64,000 nucleotides of DNA, from NCBI RefSeq assembly GCF_026157065.1, contig NZ_JANLGQ010000001.1:806001-870000 (forward strand), written 5' to 3'. Below the pieces are notes generated by a model. It was not told where the DNA came from. It worked only from the letters and a program-made list of their open reading frames with translations, and searched no databases. Below are positions 17,186-25,879 of this stretch, one piece after another. The position numbers and the translations under genes were made by a program. Numbering within the stretch: position 1 is the first letter of the stretch; each line of letters opens with the position of its first letter. Origin of the DNA: Enterococcus sp. HY326 (GTDB lineage Bacteria > Bacillota > Bacilli > Lactobacillales > Enterococcaceae).

Positions 17186-18259
17186 CTAATCTGTAATCCC
17201 CAAGCCTGGGGTCCTTTGCAATTTTAATTTACCGGCAGAAATTGTCATGCCGCTCGTTTGAACATCTAAATTTTTCGTCTCCCACATAAAGGGCACGTCT
17301 AAATCGTAAAAACGAATGCCCGGCTGGCTGGCAGCAAAATGGGCGGCAGCAGCCATACCGGCATAGCCTTCAATCATGGAACCCACCATGCAGTCGATGC
17401 CGTGGGCTGCTGCTAAGCGATAAATTTTCAAGCCTTCTTTAATGCCGCCGCTCTTCATCAATTTGATATTCAGTAAGTCACAACATTGATTGGTGATTAA
17501 TTTTTCAGCATCCGCCAAACCAAATAGACTTTCATCCGCCATAATTGGAATTTTGGTGTGTTCGGTGACACACTTTAATCCCTCAAAGTCAGCCGCTGGC
17601 ACCGGCTGTTCGACAAAATCAATCGGGATGTCCTGCCATTCATTTAAAATCGCCACCGCTTCTTCTTTGCTCCAGCCTTGATTGGCATCAATCCGAAAAG
17701 GAATTTTTCCTGCCAAGGCTTGATTGATGCTGCGGATTTTGGCAACTTCTTCGGCGACATCATCTAAGCCCAATTTGATTTTTAGCGATTGAAAACCACT
17801 GGCGACCTTGGCCTTGGCGTCAGCCACCATTTTTTCCCGAGAACCGACACTGATGGTAAAATCAGTCTCCAGCTCAGGCTTGCTACCGCCTAAAAACTGA
17901 AACAACGGCTGCTGGTGGGCCTTAGCCAAGGCATCATGCAGCGCAATATCAATGGCCGCCTTCGGACTGGTGTTATGGGGTAATAAATTTTGCAGATCGT
18001 CTAAGAGACTCAATTCTTCATCCACTTCCCGCTGTAATAAAAACGGCGTAAACGTTTCATTAATCGCCTGCAAAATACTTTCCTCAGTATCACCGGTGAT
18101 TACTTTAGTGGGGGCTGCTTCGCCGATGCCCACCAAGCCGTTATCAAAATGAAGCAATACCCGCACCACATCCACCGACTGCACTTCTCGCAACGCAGTT
18201 TTAAAAGGAGCGTTTAACTGAATCGGGATAATTTTAGTTTGAACCTGCACGATTTTCAT
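17186..18259 (-). CDS. L-Ala-D/L-Glu epimerase (YkfB-like, enolase superfamily)
   Basis: 357 residues with the muconate-lactonising-enzyme subgroup layout. The N-terminal capping domain is followed by a barrel with the KxK catalytic pair (LKIKLGLDD, about 160), metal ligands in RIDANQGW, VEQPV and MADES, and a Lys in LLNIKLMKSGG. The C-terminal MVGSMIEG loop is typical of the dipeptide epimerases. It converts L-Ala-D-Glu from murein peptides to L-Ala-L-Glu for ordinary peptidases. AGGTGAG lies just before the ATG. It lies between the peptide-binding protein (separated by a terminator) and the NlpC/P60 gene. Confidence 0.88.
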   Translation of the reverse strand: MKIVQVQTKIIPIQLNAPFKTALREVQSVDVVRVLLHFDNGLVGIGEAAPTKVITGDTEESILQAINETFTPFLLQREVDEELSLLDDLQNLLPHNTSPKAAIDIALHDALAKAHQQPLFQFLGGSKPELETDFTISVGSREKMVADAKAKVASGFQSLKIKLGLDDVAEEVAKIRSINQALAGKIPFRIDANQGWSKEEAVAILNEWQDIPIDFVEQPVPAADFEGLKCVTEHTKIPIMADESLFGLADAEKLITNQCCDLLNIKLMKSGGIKEGLKIYRLAAAHGIDCMVGSMIEGYAGMAAAAHFAASQPGIRFYDLDVPFMWETKNLDVQTSGMTISAGKLKLQRTPGLGITD

Positions 18260-18351
18260 AGCTCACCTGCTTATTTTCAAAATAATCTTACGCCTATTAT
18301 ATACCGGAAAAATAAAAAGAAAAGAGGCGTACCTTGTTGCCAATAAAATAG

Positions 18352-18394
18352 AAAAAATTTGCACCGCCAAACTTAGCGGTCAGCGGCGCAAATC
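18352..18394 (-). terminator. Terminator or attenuator after the peptide-binding protein gene
   Basis: On the minus strand ATTTGCGCC...GGTGCAAAT with inner GCCGC/GCGGT pairing and then TTTTTTC. It may set a high ratio of binding protein to catabolic enzymes. Confidence 0.75.
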
Positions 18395-18442
18395 TATTTG
18401 ATGTCAAAAAATATTTCTATTCATTTTTAGCAATTTGTTACG

Positions 18443-20131
18443 TTATTCAACAATATAAACATCTTTATAATCGTACTGGGCTCCTACACTGTGAACAACT
18501 AAGCCTTTAATTTTGTCAGAACGCAGATGCGCTTCCGCATTTTGGAATAGCGGTACGATACCTAAACTATCGGTAATCACCTGCTCTGCTTCCACCATGT
18601 CATTCCAACGAGCTTCTGGATCATTGACATCTGTCGTGCTGGCAGCCTCCACCAGACTGTCATAGTCATCATTCAACCATTTGCCTCGGTTGTAAGAACT
18701 ATCTGTTGTAAATAATTCTAAGAAGTTAATTGGGTCAGCGTAATCGCCAATCCAGTTGTTCATAACCATTTCAAAGTCACCATTGTTTGAGCGGTCTAAA
18801 CGGACAGAGAAAGGCACAGTTTGTAAGGTTACAGTGACGCCTTCTAAGGTCTGCTGCAACGCACCTTGAACATATTCTCCTAATTTTTTCGACTGATCGG
18901 TATCAGAAGTCATTAAGGAGAAGGAAATCGTATCAACACCCAGCTCAGACTTAGCCGTTTCCCAATATTCTTTGGCTTGGGCTTCATCGTATTCTAAAGT
19001 CCGGTCCGCGTCTTCCACAAAATCGACGTTGGTTTCTGGATTATACGCCAAATCCTGCGGCACTAAGCCGTTGGCCACTAAAGAACCGTTACCTAAAATA
19101 TTATCGACAATCTGCTGGCGATCCATTGCATAGCTAATCGCTTTTCTAAGGTTTTCATTTCTAAAAGGTGAATCCTCCGGTGCTTGATTCATTTCTAAAT
19201 ATTGTGTCGTCGCTCCCGGTTGAGTGACATAATTTTCATGGTTGGCATTTTGAATCGCCAACTCGCCGGACAAGACGACATCATCTGCTTCGCCGGTATC
19301 AAATAAATTCAAACCTGTTGAAGATTCTTTGACTACACTGATATTAACTGCTTCAATCGTGACTGTATCCGCATCCCAATAGTCATTATTTTTGGCAAAG
19401 GTCCACGCATCATCCACCCCTGGTCCATCAAAGCCTTCTAAAACAAAAGGTCCATTGTAGACTGCGGCTTCACTGGTCAGGGCATAATCACTGCCATATT
19501 CCTCGACAACCGCTTGATTTTGTGGGAAGAAGGTTGGAAAAGCTAATAAAGATTCAAAATAAGGTGTGGCCTGCTCTAAAGTAATTGTAACTTCGTATTC
19601 GCCAGTCGCTTCGATGCCAAGCGTCGCCACATCGGCTTCGCCTTCACTAATGGCGGTGGCATTTTTGACCGGCGCCATCATATAAGCATAGCCGGAAGCC
19701 GTCTCTGGATTAACGGTCCGCTGCCAAGAATAAACATAATCAGCCGCCGTCACGGAATCGCCGTTTGACCAAGTCGCATCTTCCCGCAGTTTGACTGTAT
19801 AAGTCAGACCGTCATCACTGACTACCGCATCTTCGGCGGCACCGGCAATCACCGGCATGTTGGTTTCATCTAAACGATACATACCTTCATAAACATTATT
19901 TAACGCTGTGAAGCTGTAAGAATCTGTTGCCAGGGAAATATCTGCACTACCCATTTCTGCTGGCACAACCACTTCCATCGTCTGATCGGCAGCTAAAGTT
20001 TCGCCGCTGCTGTTTGTCCCCTGGGAACTTTGCGTATCCGTTGTTGAATCAGTGGAATTGGAACAACCTGCGAGGACCAGTCCGCTCACTGCCACTAAGC
20101 CCAATAAACTTTTTTTCGTAACACTTTTCAT
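18443..20131 (-). CDS. Oligopeptide/murein-peptide ABC transporter substrate-binding lipoprotein
   Basis: 562 residues, SBP_bac_5 (OppA/DppE/MppA) family. The N-terminus KSLLGLVAVSGLVLAGCSNS is a lipoprotein signal with a LAGC lipobox, followed by a Ser/Thr-rich linker. VKLREDATWSNGDSVTAADY is the family signature near residue 110. It should bind peptides outside the membrane and deliver them to an Opp/Dpp permease, which is not in the window. The position directly upstream of the epimerase, endopeptidase and D-aminopeptidase genes points to murein tripeptide as ligand (inference). GGAAGGAG lies 6-13 nt upstream of the ATG. Confidence 0.88.
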   Translation of the reverse strand: MKSVTKKSLLGLVAVSGLVLAGCSNSTDSTTDTQSSQGTNSSGETLAADQTMEVVVPAEMGSADISLATDSYSFTALNNVYEGMYRLDETNMPVIAGAAEDAVVSDDGLTYTVKLREDATWSNGDSVTAADYVYSWQRTVNPETASGYAYMMAPVKNATAISEGEADVATLGIEATGEYEVTITLEQATPYFESLLAFPTFFPQNQAVVEEYGSDYALTSEAAVYNGPFVLEGFDGPGVDDAWTFAKNNDYWDADTVTIEAVNISVVKESSTGLNLFDTGEADDVVLSGELAIQNANHENYVTQPGATTQYLEMNQAPEDSPFRNENLRKAISYAMDRQQIVDNILGNGSLVANGLVPQDLAYNPETNVDFVEDADRTLEYDEAQAKEYWETAKSELGVDTISFSLMTSDTDQSKKLGEYVQGALQQTLEGVTVTLQTVPFSVRLDRSNNGDFEMVMNNWIGDYADPINFLELFTTDSSYNRGKWLNDDYDSLVEAASTTDVNDPEARWNDMVEAEQVITDSLGIVPLFQNAEAHLRSDKIKGLVVHSVGAQYDYKDVYIVE

Positions 20132-20176
20132 AAAAATCTCCTTCCCTAAGACACTCTCTTAACAAACTATAGTCAA

Positions 20177-20205
20177 AGTTTAGATAACAAATGTCTCCTT
20201 GTCAA
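20177..20205 (-). promoter_or_regulatory. Promoter of the peptide-binding protein gene
   Basis: Minus-strand TTGACA (20200-20205), 17 nt and TAAACT (20177-20182). Confidence 0.65.
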
Positions 20206-20303
20206 TTTCTCTTCAAAATTCATAACAAAATTATAAAAAAAAGGCTTTCACGTTTAATTAAAAAATAAAATACAGCATTCCTCAATAAAAACCACTCATC
20301 GCT

Positions 20304-20337
20304 GAAAAAAAGCGCAAGCTTTAGCAGTTTGCGCCTT
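20304..20337 (-). terminator. Terminator after mvaS
   Basis: On the minus strand GGCGCAAA...GCTTGCGCT followed by TTTTTTTC. Confidence 0.8.
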
Positions 20338-20446
20338 CCCATTCTTTATTTAATTTTGAAAGCTAGCGATTGAATTCAGTTTTTCAAGCTGAAGAAAATT
20401 TTTATTTTCATATCCTTCAATCAATGCTTGTCGTAATTTTTTAAAA

Positions 20447-21601
20447 TTACTGATTATAATAACGAATACCTTGAGCTATTTTGCGAATCGCATAAGGTGT
20501 CGAATCAGAAAACTCTGTTTCTACATCATCTTCCGGCAGGCTTTCAGCAAACATCGCTTCGTATTCTGCTACATTCAGCTGCTGGCGTTCGGCCAAGGCT
20601 GCTTCATCTTTTGCCGGTTGCAATTGTTCTTTGAAGCCTTCAACTAAGCGACCCGAGAAAAATTCGCTGATAGCCCCTGAACCATAGCTGAACAAGCCAA
20701 TGCGGTCGCCAGCTTTTAGACTAGTCGAATTTTCCAATAGCGAAATCAGTCCTAGGTATAAAGAACCAGTATACAGATTGCCAACTTGGCGGCTGTAAAG
20801 AATACTTTCTTCATAGCACTCCATCAAGCGATTTTGTTCTGCTTCAGAGATTTCAGGAAAAATACTCTGTAATGCTTTGCGGCCCATTTTAGTATAAGGC
20901 AGATGAAAGGTTAGCGCTGCATAATCTTTTTCGCTGCGTTGATGCCGCTGATTGCTTTCATGCCAGACCCGCTTAAAGCCCTCAATATAAATATCGTTAG
21001 ATAAATGACCGTCCACCAAAGGATAATCATGCCCATTTGGTCGCCAGAAATCATAGACATTTTCTGAATAAAAAACATTGTCATCGCTTAATTCTAAAAT
21101 CCGTGGATTGTTGGTGACTAGCATCGCCACAGCGCCAGCACCCTGCGTCGGCTCGCCACCAGAATTTAAGCCGTATTTTGAAATATCGGTGGCAATCACC
21201 AACACTTTTCGATCTGGATGATTCAGCACGTATTCCTTCGCCTGTTGTAGGCCGGCTGTGCCGCCATAGCAAGCATGTTTCAATTCATAGGAACGGACAA
21301 AGGGAGAAATATCTAGCAGCTGTTGAATCACAACCGCCGCTGATTTGGAATAATCAATGCCGGTTTCTGTGCCGACCAATACCATATCAATTTCCTTTTT
21401 ATCTGCTGCTGTCAAAATTTTCGCTGCCGCATTGGCGCCCAAGGTAATGATATCTTGCGTTTTAGGAATCACCGCCATCTTATCTTGACCAATTCCAATT
21501 AAAAATTTATTCGGGTCCACCCCGCGAGCAACTGCTAATTCTGCCATGTCTACAAAATAATCGGGCACATGAAAAGCAATTTTGTCGATACCGACTGTCA
21601 T
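20447..21601 (-). CDS. mvaS: Hydroxymethylglutaryl-CoA synthase
   Basis: Condenses acetoacetyl-CoA with acetyl-CoA to HMG-CoA, the second step of the mevalonate route to isoprenoids. 384 residues, the usual length of the Gram-positive enzyme. Catalytic residues are in place: E79 (VGTETGID), C111 (KHACYGGTAG) and the His in LTFHLPYTKMG. A GAGGGG site lies 6-12 nt upstream of the ATG. It is divergent from mvaE with 215 nt between starts, the standard enterococcal arrangement, and ends at its own terminator. Confidence 0.95.
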   Translation of the reverse strand: MTVGIDKIAFHVPDYFVDMAELAVARGVDPNKFLIGIGQDKMAVIPKTQDIITLGANAAAKILTAADKKEIDMVLVGTETGIDYSKSAAVVIQQLLDISPFVRSYELKHACYGGTAGLQQAKEYVLNHPDRKVLVIATDISKYGLNSGGEPTQGAGAVAMLVTNNPRILELSDDNVFYSENVYDFWRPNGHDYPLVDGHLSNDIYIEGFKRVWHESNQRHQRSEKDYAALTFHLPYTKMGRKALQSIFPEISEAEQNRLMECYEESILYSRQVGNLYTGSLYLGLISLLENSTSLKAGDRIGLFSYGSGAISEFFSGRLVEGFKEQLQPAKDEAALAERQQLNVAEYEAMFAESLPEDDVETEFSDSTPYAIRKIAQGIRYYNQ

Positions 21602-21816
21602 AAAAATCCCCTCTCTAAATTAAACCACTCTATTTATTTGTATTAAACCTGTCCTAAATTTAAAGCCCACAATACTATATCACGATTTCAAAAAACTGGA
21701 AGCAGTTTTTACCCGCTCTTTATAAAAATAAAATTTTTGTGATTTTATTAATTCCGCCAGACAAAGGCGCCGCTTGTTGTGATTTAATGTTATATTTCTT
21801 TTTGGAGGTGCTGTAC

Positions 21817-24252
21817 GTGGAAAAAGTTGTAATTTTAAGCGGGACCCGTTCCCCTATTGGAAAATATAAAGGCGCTTTAAAGGAATTTTCAGCGGTTGAA
21901 TTAGGCACGAAAATTGCGCAGTCGGCCATCAAAAAAGCCGGCATATCACCAAAGGACATCGACCAAAGCATTATCGGCAATGTCTTAAGCAGCGGCAATG
22001 GTCAAAATATTGCCCGCCAGATTGCCATCAACAGCGGCTTACCGGAAAGCAGTCCAGCAATGACCCTCAATGAAGTCTGCGGTTCTGGTTTGAAGGCGGT
22101 TATTTTAGGTATGCAACAGATTCAATTAGGTGAAGCCCAAGTTATTTTAACCGGCGGCACTGAAAGCATGAGCCAAGCGCCTCTGCTGCAAAAATATCAA
22201 GCTGAAAGCGACAGTTATGCAGAACCGATTTCCAGCATGGTTCATGACGGATTAACTGACGCCTTTAGCCAAAAACACATGGGTCTGACTGCTGAAAAAG
22301 TGGCCGAAACTTTTTCAATCAGCCGCAGCCAGCAAGATGCCTTTGCCCTCCAATCGCAAACAAAAGCGGCCGCTGCCCAAAAGGCCGGGAAATTTACCCA
22401 AGAAATTACAGCTATCACTCTAGCTGATGGTCAGCTTTTCCAAGAAGACGAAGGCATTCGGGCAAATTCCAGCCTTGAAAGACTAGCTACTTTAAAAACT
22501 GTTTTCAAAGCAGACGGCAGTGTTACTGCCGGCAATGCTTCGACTTTAAATGACGGGGCAGCGATGCTAGTGTTGGCTAGCGAGAGCTACGCTAAAGCCC
22601 ACGGTTTAAATTATTTGGCGACGATTGAAGGCTATAGCGAAATTGGGATTGACCCAAGTATTATGGGGATTTCCCCAATCAAGGCACTGCAACGCCTCAG
22701 CGAAAAAACCGGTCGTTCACTGACTGAAATTGACCTCTTTGAGATCAATGAAGCTTTTGCTGCCTCTTCCCTAGTTGTCCAAAATGAATTAAATCTGTCA
22801 CCAGAAAAAGTAAATATTTATGGCGGCGGCATTTCATTAGGTCATCCGATTGGAGCCAGCGGAGCACGGCTTTTAGTTACACTGTTAGCTGAATTATTTC
22901 AAGAAGAAAAAAGTCTCGGGGCTGCCTCCTTATGTGTCGGCGGCGGCTTAGGTTTGGCCATGCTCATCAAAAAAGAAACGCCAACGACACCTGATACGCC
23001 CGCAAAAAAATTCTATCAGCAAACTCGGCCAGAGCGTTTGGCTAAATTGACCGCTGACGGCATTCTTTCGCAAAATGCCGCTGACGTGTTACTAAAGGAA
23101 CAGCTGTTAGATACCGATATTGCCAACAATATGATTGAAAATCAAATCGGCGAAGCTGAGCTGCCCTTAGGCGTGGCCCAAAACTTTTTGATTAATAATG
23201 AAGAAGTTGTTGTGCCGATGGTCACGGAGGAGCCCTCTGTGATTGCCGCTGCCAGTAACGCCGCTAAAATCATTGCTCAAAGTGGCGGTTTCACCACCGC
23301 CACAACGGAAAGGGTGATGCGAGGGCAAATAGTTTTCCAAAAGGTCCAACAGCCGCAAAAACTTACAGCTGCTTTAGCGGAGAAAAAAGCTGAGCTGCAA
23401 CTTTTAGCGGCGGAGGTCTATCCTTCGATTGTCCTTCGGGGTGGTGGCGTCAGAGCTATTAAAGTTCGTCAACTGGAGGATTTTGTCAGCTTGGATGTTT
23501 TGGTGGATACGCAAGATGCGATGGGGGCAAATATGATCAATACAATTTTAGAAGGCTTAGCTCAGCAATTGCGCAGCTGGTTTCCTGAAGAAGAAATTTT
23601 GTTCAGCATCTTAAGCAATTATCCGACAGAGGCATTGAGCCAAGCTAGCTGTAGAATTCCTTTTGATTTATTAACCACAAAAAATTTTGCCGGTGAACTG
23701 GTCGCTGAAAAAATTGTTCTAGCCAGCCAATTTGCTAAATTAGACGCCTATAGGGGAGCGACCCACAACAAAGGTATTATGAATGGCATCGATGCCGTAG
23801 TCTTGGCAACCGGTAACGATACTCGGGCCGTCGCAGCCGGCATTCATACCTTCGCCAGTCGCAATGGCAGCTATCAAGGTTTAACTGATTGGCAAATTGA
23901 AGGCAATAGCTTAGTCGGCAAGCTGGAAATTCCCGTCGCCGTTGGAACTGTCGGCGGTGCCACTAAAGTGTTGCCGAAAGCCCACATTGCAATGGAAATT
24001 TTAAACTTTCCTACTGCAGCAAAATTGGCAGAGATTATCACAGCGGTCGGCTTAGGCCAAAACTTGGCGGCCATCAAAGCCCTCGTCACTGATGGCATTC
24101 AAAAAGGCCACATGAACTTGCATATGCGGCAATTAGCCATTGCCGCTGGCGCAGTCGGTAGCGAAATCGCTACGCTGACCAAGCTGTTACAGGCTGAAAC
24201 TATTCGCAATTTAGCTGTGGCCCAAAAATTGCTAGCTGAATTACGTAAATAA
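21817..24252 (+). CDS. mvaE: Bifunctional acetyl-CoA acetyltransferase / HMG-CoA reductase
   Basis: 811 residues from a GTG at 21817 preceded by GGAGG with an 8-nt spacer. The longest frame starts 26 codons earlier but reads through that ribosome site. Residues 1 to about 385 are thiolase (nucleophile C88 in NEVCGSGLKAV, GGISLGHPIGASGARL, CVGGGLG). Residues about 400-811 are class II HMG-CoA reductase (TEEPSVIAA glutamate, HNKGIMNG lysine, ATGNDTRAV aspartate, HMNLHMR histidine). It supplies acetoacetyl-CoA to MvaS and reduces HMG-CoA to mevalonate. This fusion is characteristic of enterococci and supports the taxonomic call. Confidence 0.96.
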   Translation: MEKVVILSGTRSPIGKYKGALKEFSAVELGTKIAQSAIKKAGISPKDIDQSIIGNVLSSGNGQNIARQIAINSGLPESSPAMTLNEVCGSGLKAVILGMQQIQLGEAQVILTGGTESMSQAPLLQKYQAESDSYAEPISSMVHDGLTDAFSQKHMGLTAEKVAETFSISRSQQDAFALQSQTKAAAAQKAGKFTQEITAITLADGQLFQEDEGIRANSSLERLATLKTVFKADGSVTAGNASTLNDGAAMLVLASESYAKAHGLNYLATIEGYSEIGIDPSIMGISPIKALQRLSEKTGRSLTEIDLFEINEAFAASSLVVQNELNLSPEKVNIYGGGISLGHPIGASGARLLVTLLAELFQEEKSLGAASLCVGGGLGLAMLIKKETPTTPDTPAKKFYQQTRPERLAKLTADGILSQNAADVLLKEQLLDTDIANNMIENQIGEAELPLGVAQNFLINNEEVVVPMVTEEPSVIAAASNAAKIIAQSGGFTTATTERVMRGQIVFQKVQQPQKLTAALAEKKAELQLLAAEVYPSIVLRGGGVRAIKVRQLEDFVSLDVLVDTQDAMGANMINTILEGLAQQLRSWFPEEEILFSILSNYPTEALSQASCRIPFDLLTTKNFAGELVAEKIVLASQFAKLDAYRGATHNKGIMNGIDAVVLATGNDTRAVAAGIHTFASRNGSYQGLTDWQIEGNSLVGKLEIPVAVGTVGGATKVLPKAHIAMEILNFPTAAKLAEIITAVGLGQNLAAIKALVTDGIQKGHMNLHMRQLAIAAGAVGSEIATLTKLLQAETIRNLAVAQKLLAELRK

Positions 24253-24266
24253 TTTTTTTATTTAAT

Positions 24267-24310
24267 CTGGTTGGCGGAAACTTCTTGTATGTTTCCGCCA
24301 ACCTTTTTAT
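24267..24310 (+). terminator. Terminator after mvaE
   Basis: GGTTGGCGGAAAC (24269-24281) pairs perfectly with GTTTCCGCCAACC (24291-24303), then TTTTTAT. Confidence 0.9.
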
Positions 24311-24333
24311 TTCAAAATCAGCGGGCTTTCACC

Positions 24334-24356
24334 TTCACTAGTTGACTTTTAGTGAA
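24334..24356. promoter_or_regulatory. Inverted repeat over a -35-like box upstream of the methyltransferase
   Basis: TTCACTA (24334-24340) and TAGTGAA (24350-24356) flank TTGACT (24342-24347). A repressor site over a promoter is plausible, though no clear -10 at 17 nt was found. Confidence 0.4.
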
Positions 24357-24387
24357 AACCGTTGCAAGATATTAATTAAGGAGAGTG

Positions 24388-24432
24388 ATGGTTATGATAG
24401 CTCATAAAAGAACAGGTCTCCATACAATTTAG
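24388..24432 (+). CDS. Leader peptide of the methyltransferase gene (putative)
   Basis: A 14-codon ORF (MVMIAHKRTGLHTI) follows AAGGAG by 4 nt; a 12-codon version from the second ATG at 24394 has better spacing. Its last five codons, including the stop, overlap the 5' arm of the 24418-24457 hairpin that hides the next ribosome site. This is the layout of translational attenuators where a ribosome paused on the leader frees the downstream gene. Expression is not proven. Confidence 0.5.
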   Translation: MVMIAHKRTGLHTI

Positions 24433-24457
24433 CAGACAACAAAAAAATTGTATGGAG
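24418..24457 (+). promoter_or_regulatory. RBS-sequestering hairpin (putative translational attenuator)
   Basis: CTCCATACAATTT (24418-24430) and AAATTGTATGGAG (24445-24457) form a perfect 13-bp stem with a 14-nt loop. The 3' arm contains the GGAG of the ribosome site for the ATG at 24467. No U run follows, so it is not a terminator. Confidence 0.6.
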
Positions 24458-24466
24458 GACAAACCC

Positions 24467-25198
24467 ATGAAAGAAAATCATTATGATAACCCGGAATTTT
24501 TTGAAAAATATTCCCAAATGAATCGCAGTACCCAAGGCTTGCAAGGAGCCGGCGAATGGCAAACACTGGAAAAATTACTACCCGCCTTCGAGGATAAAAC
24601 TGTATTAGATTTAGGCTGTGGCTATGGCTGGCATTGTATTTATGCCGCCGAACACGGGGCCAAAGCAGTCGTCGGTGTGGATTTATCAGAAAAAATGCTG
24701 GCAGTTGCCCGCAGTAAAACCCATTTTGCCAATGTGCGCTATGAACAAAACAGTATCGAAGAAGCTGATTTCCCTGAAAACACCTTTGACGTGGTCCTCA
24801 GCTCGTTAGCCTTCCATTATGTTGAAAATTTTGCGGCGGTCGCCAAAAATGTCCATCGCTATTTGAAACCCGGCGGTGAATTTATTTTTTCTGTGGAGCA
24901 TCCAATTTTCACGGCTTATGGTACACAGGATTGGTACTACGATGAAACTGGCAAAATTTTACATTTTCCGGTGGATAATTATTTTTATGAAGGCCAGCGA
25001 ACAGCGAACTTTCTAGGAGAAGACATCACTAAATTTCATAAGACCTTAACCACTTATTTAGACGGCTTATTGACCAACGGCTTTCAGATTGAACGGCTAG
25101 TTGAGCCGATGCCGCCAGAGGATATGCTGACGGTTCCCGGCATGCAAGACGAAATGCGCCGGCCAATGATGCTGATTGTCAAAGCGGTTAATCAATAA
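24467..25198 (+). CDS. Class I SAM-dependent methyltransferase
   Basis: 243 residues from the ATG at 24467, with GGAGGA about 7 nt upstream; an in-frame ATG at 24452 overlaps that site and is rejected. The SAM-binding core is VLDLGCGYGWHCIYAAEHGA (motif I), GVDLSEKML, and FDVVLSSLAFHYV with LKPGGEFIFSVEHP. It belongs to the UbiE/Methyltransf_11 group. The C-terminal half (YYDETGKILHFPV, PMPPEDM) is of the kind seen in small-molecule methyltransferases, with no RNA-binding domain. The leader ORF and hairpin upstream suggest induction by a ribosome-stalling compound, which raises the question whether the enzyme acts on an antibiotic. The substrate is unknown. Confidence 0.82.
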   Translation: MKENHYDNPEFFEKYSQMNRSTQGLQGAGEWQTLEKLLPAFEDKTVLDLGCGYGWHCIYAAEHGAKAVVGVDLSEKMLAVARSKTHFANVRYEQNSIEEADFPENTFDVVLSSLAFHYVENFAAVAKNVHRYLKPGGEFIFSVEHPIFTAYGTQDWYYDETGKILHFPVDNYFYEGQRTANFLGEDITKFHKTLTTYLDGLLTNGFQIERLVEPMPPEDMLTVPGMQDEMRRPMMLIVKAVNQ

Positions 25199-25205
25199 AA
25201 AATGT

Positions 25206-25261
25206 AAAAAGCTGATTAGCTCCGACTGTTTTTGCAGTCATGGCTGATCAGCTTTTTTTTT
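25206..25261 (+). terminator. Terminator after the methyltransferase gene
   Basis: AAAGCTGATTAGC pairs with GGCTGATCAGCTTT around an inner ACTG/CAGT stem, followed by nine T. Confidence 0.85.
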
Positions 25262-25363
25262 CTACACTAATTTGAGCTTTTGAAAAAGTTTTTTCAAATC
25301 ACGAAATTTTGTAGTGTTCATTTTGTGGGGAAAAGCTTTGACAGAGTTAATTTTAAACCTTTG

Positions 25364-25774
25364 TCAACTAAATTCATCCCACTGAGGCACTACTTCCTCC
25401 TCTACTAGTGCTTTTTTCTTCGCCTGATAAAAGGCTAATTTTTGTTGAATGTGCAGCTGGTTTTCCTGTAATGCCAACAGCTGTTGCTGAATTTCATCAC
25501 AATGAGATTCCAGCAGCGCAACAATTTGCTGGTAGTCCTGCGTTTGATCTTCAAAATAAAAAAACTCGCGAATCTGCTTAATGGTCATTCCAGTTTGCTT
25601 AAAGCACTGGATAGCTTCCAAGCGACCGATATGCGACTCGTCAAAAATCCGATGCTTGCCATCCCGCTGAACATCACACAACAGTCCAACCTCCTCATAA
25701 TAACGCAGCGTTGAGAGGGGCAGTGCAAATTTTTGTGACAGCTCGCTTATAGTAAATTTTTCCTGTACCTGCAT
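25364..25774 (-). CDS. MerR-family transcriptional regulator
   Basis: 136 residues from the ATG at 25774 (the frame extends to a TTG three codons earlier). FTISELSQKFALPLSTLRYYEEVGLL is the MerR winged-helix signature, followed by the RIFDESHIGRLEAIQCFK second helix region and a long coiled-coil dimer helix (about 80-125). There are no Cys residues for metal binding beyond isolated ones, so an organic or stress signal is more likely. It diverges from an aldo-keto reductase whose promoter has the stretched 19-bp MerR spacer and a palindrome, so it most likely activates that gene. Confidence 0.85.
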   Translation of the reverse strand: MQVQEKFTISELSQKFALPLSTLRYYEEVGLLCDVQRDGKHRIFDESHIGRLEAIQCFKQTGMTIKQIREFFYFEDQTQDYQQIVALLESHCDEIQQQLLALQENQLHIQQKLAFYQAKKKALVEEEVVPQWDEFS

Positions 25775-25801
25775 AAAATCCAACTTTCTTTTTGAAAAGG
25801 C

Positions 25802-25832
25802 TTTACTTCAAGTGTACTTGAGGTGCTATGAT
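25802..25832 (+). promoter_or_regulatory. MerR-type promoter with 19-bp spacer
   Basis: TTTACT (25802-25807), a 19-nt spacer and TATGAT (25827-25832). The spacer holds the palindrome TCAAGT-GT-ACTTGA (25808-25821), the typical MerR activator site. Confidence 0.8.
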
Positions 25833-25879
25833 ATGTAAAGAAACAATCGGCAAACAATTTGGAAAGGGAGGAACCCTCC

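Noticed and set aside
24371-24378. Single ATTAATTA/TTAATTAA-like site before the methyltransferase leader
   Set aside because: Only one half of the tandem ROK operator is present, with no second copy at 5 nt, so it is not counted as an operator.
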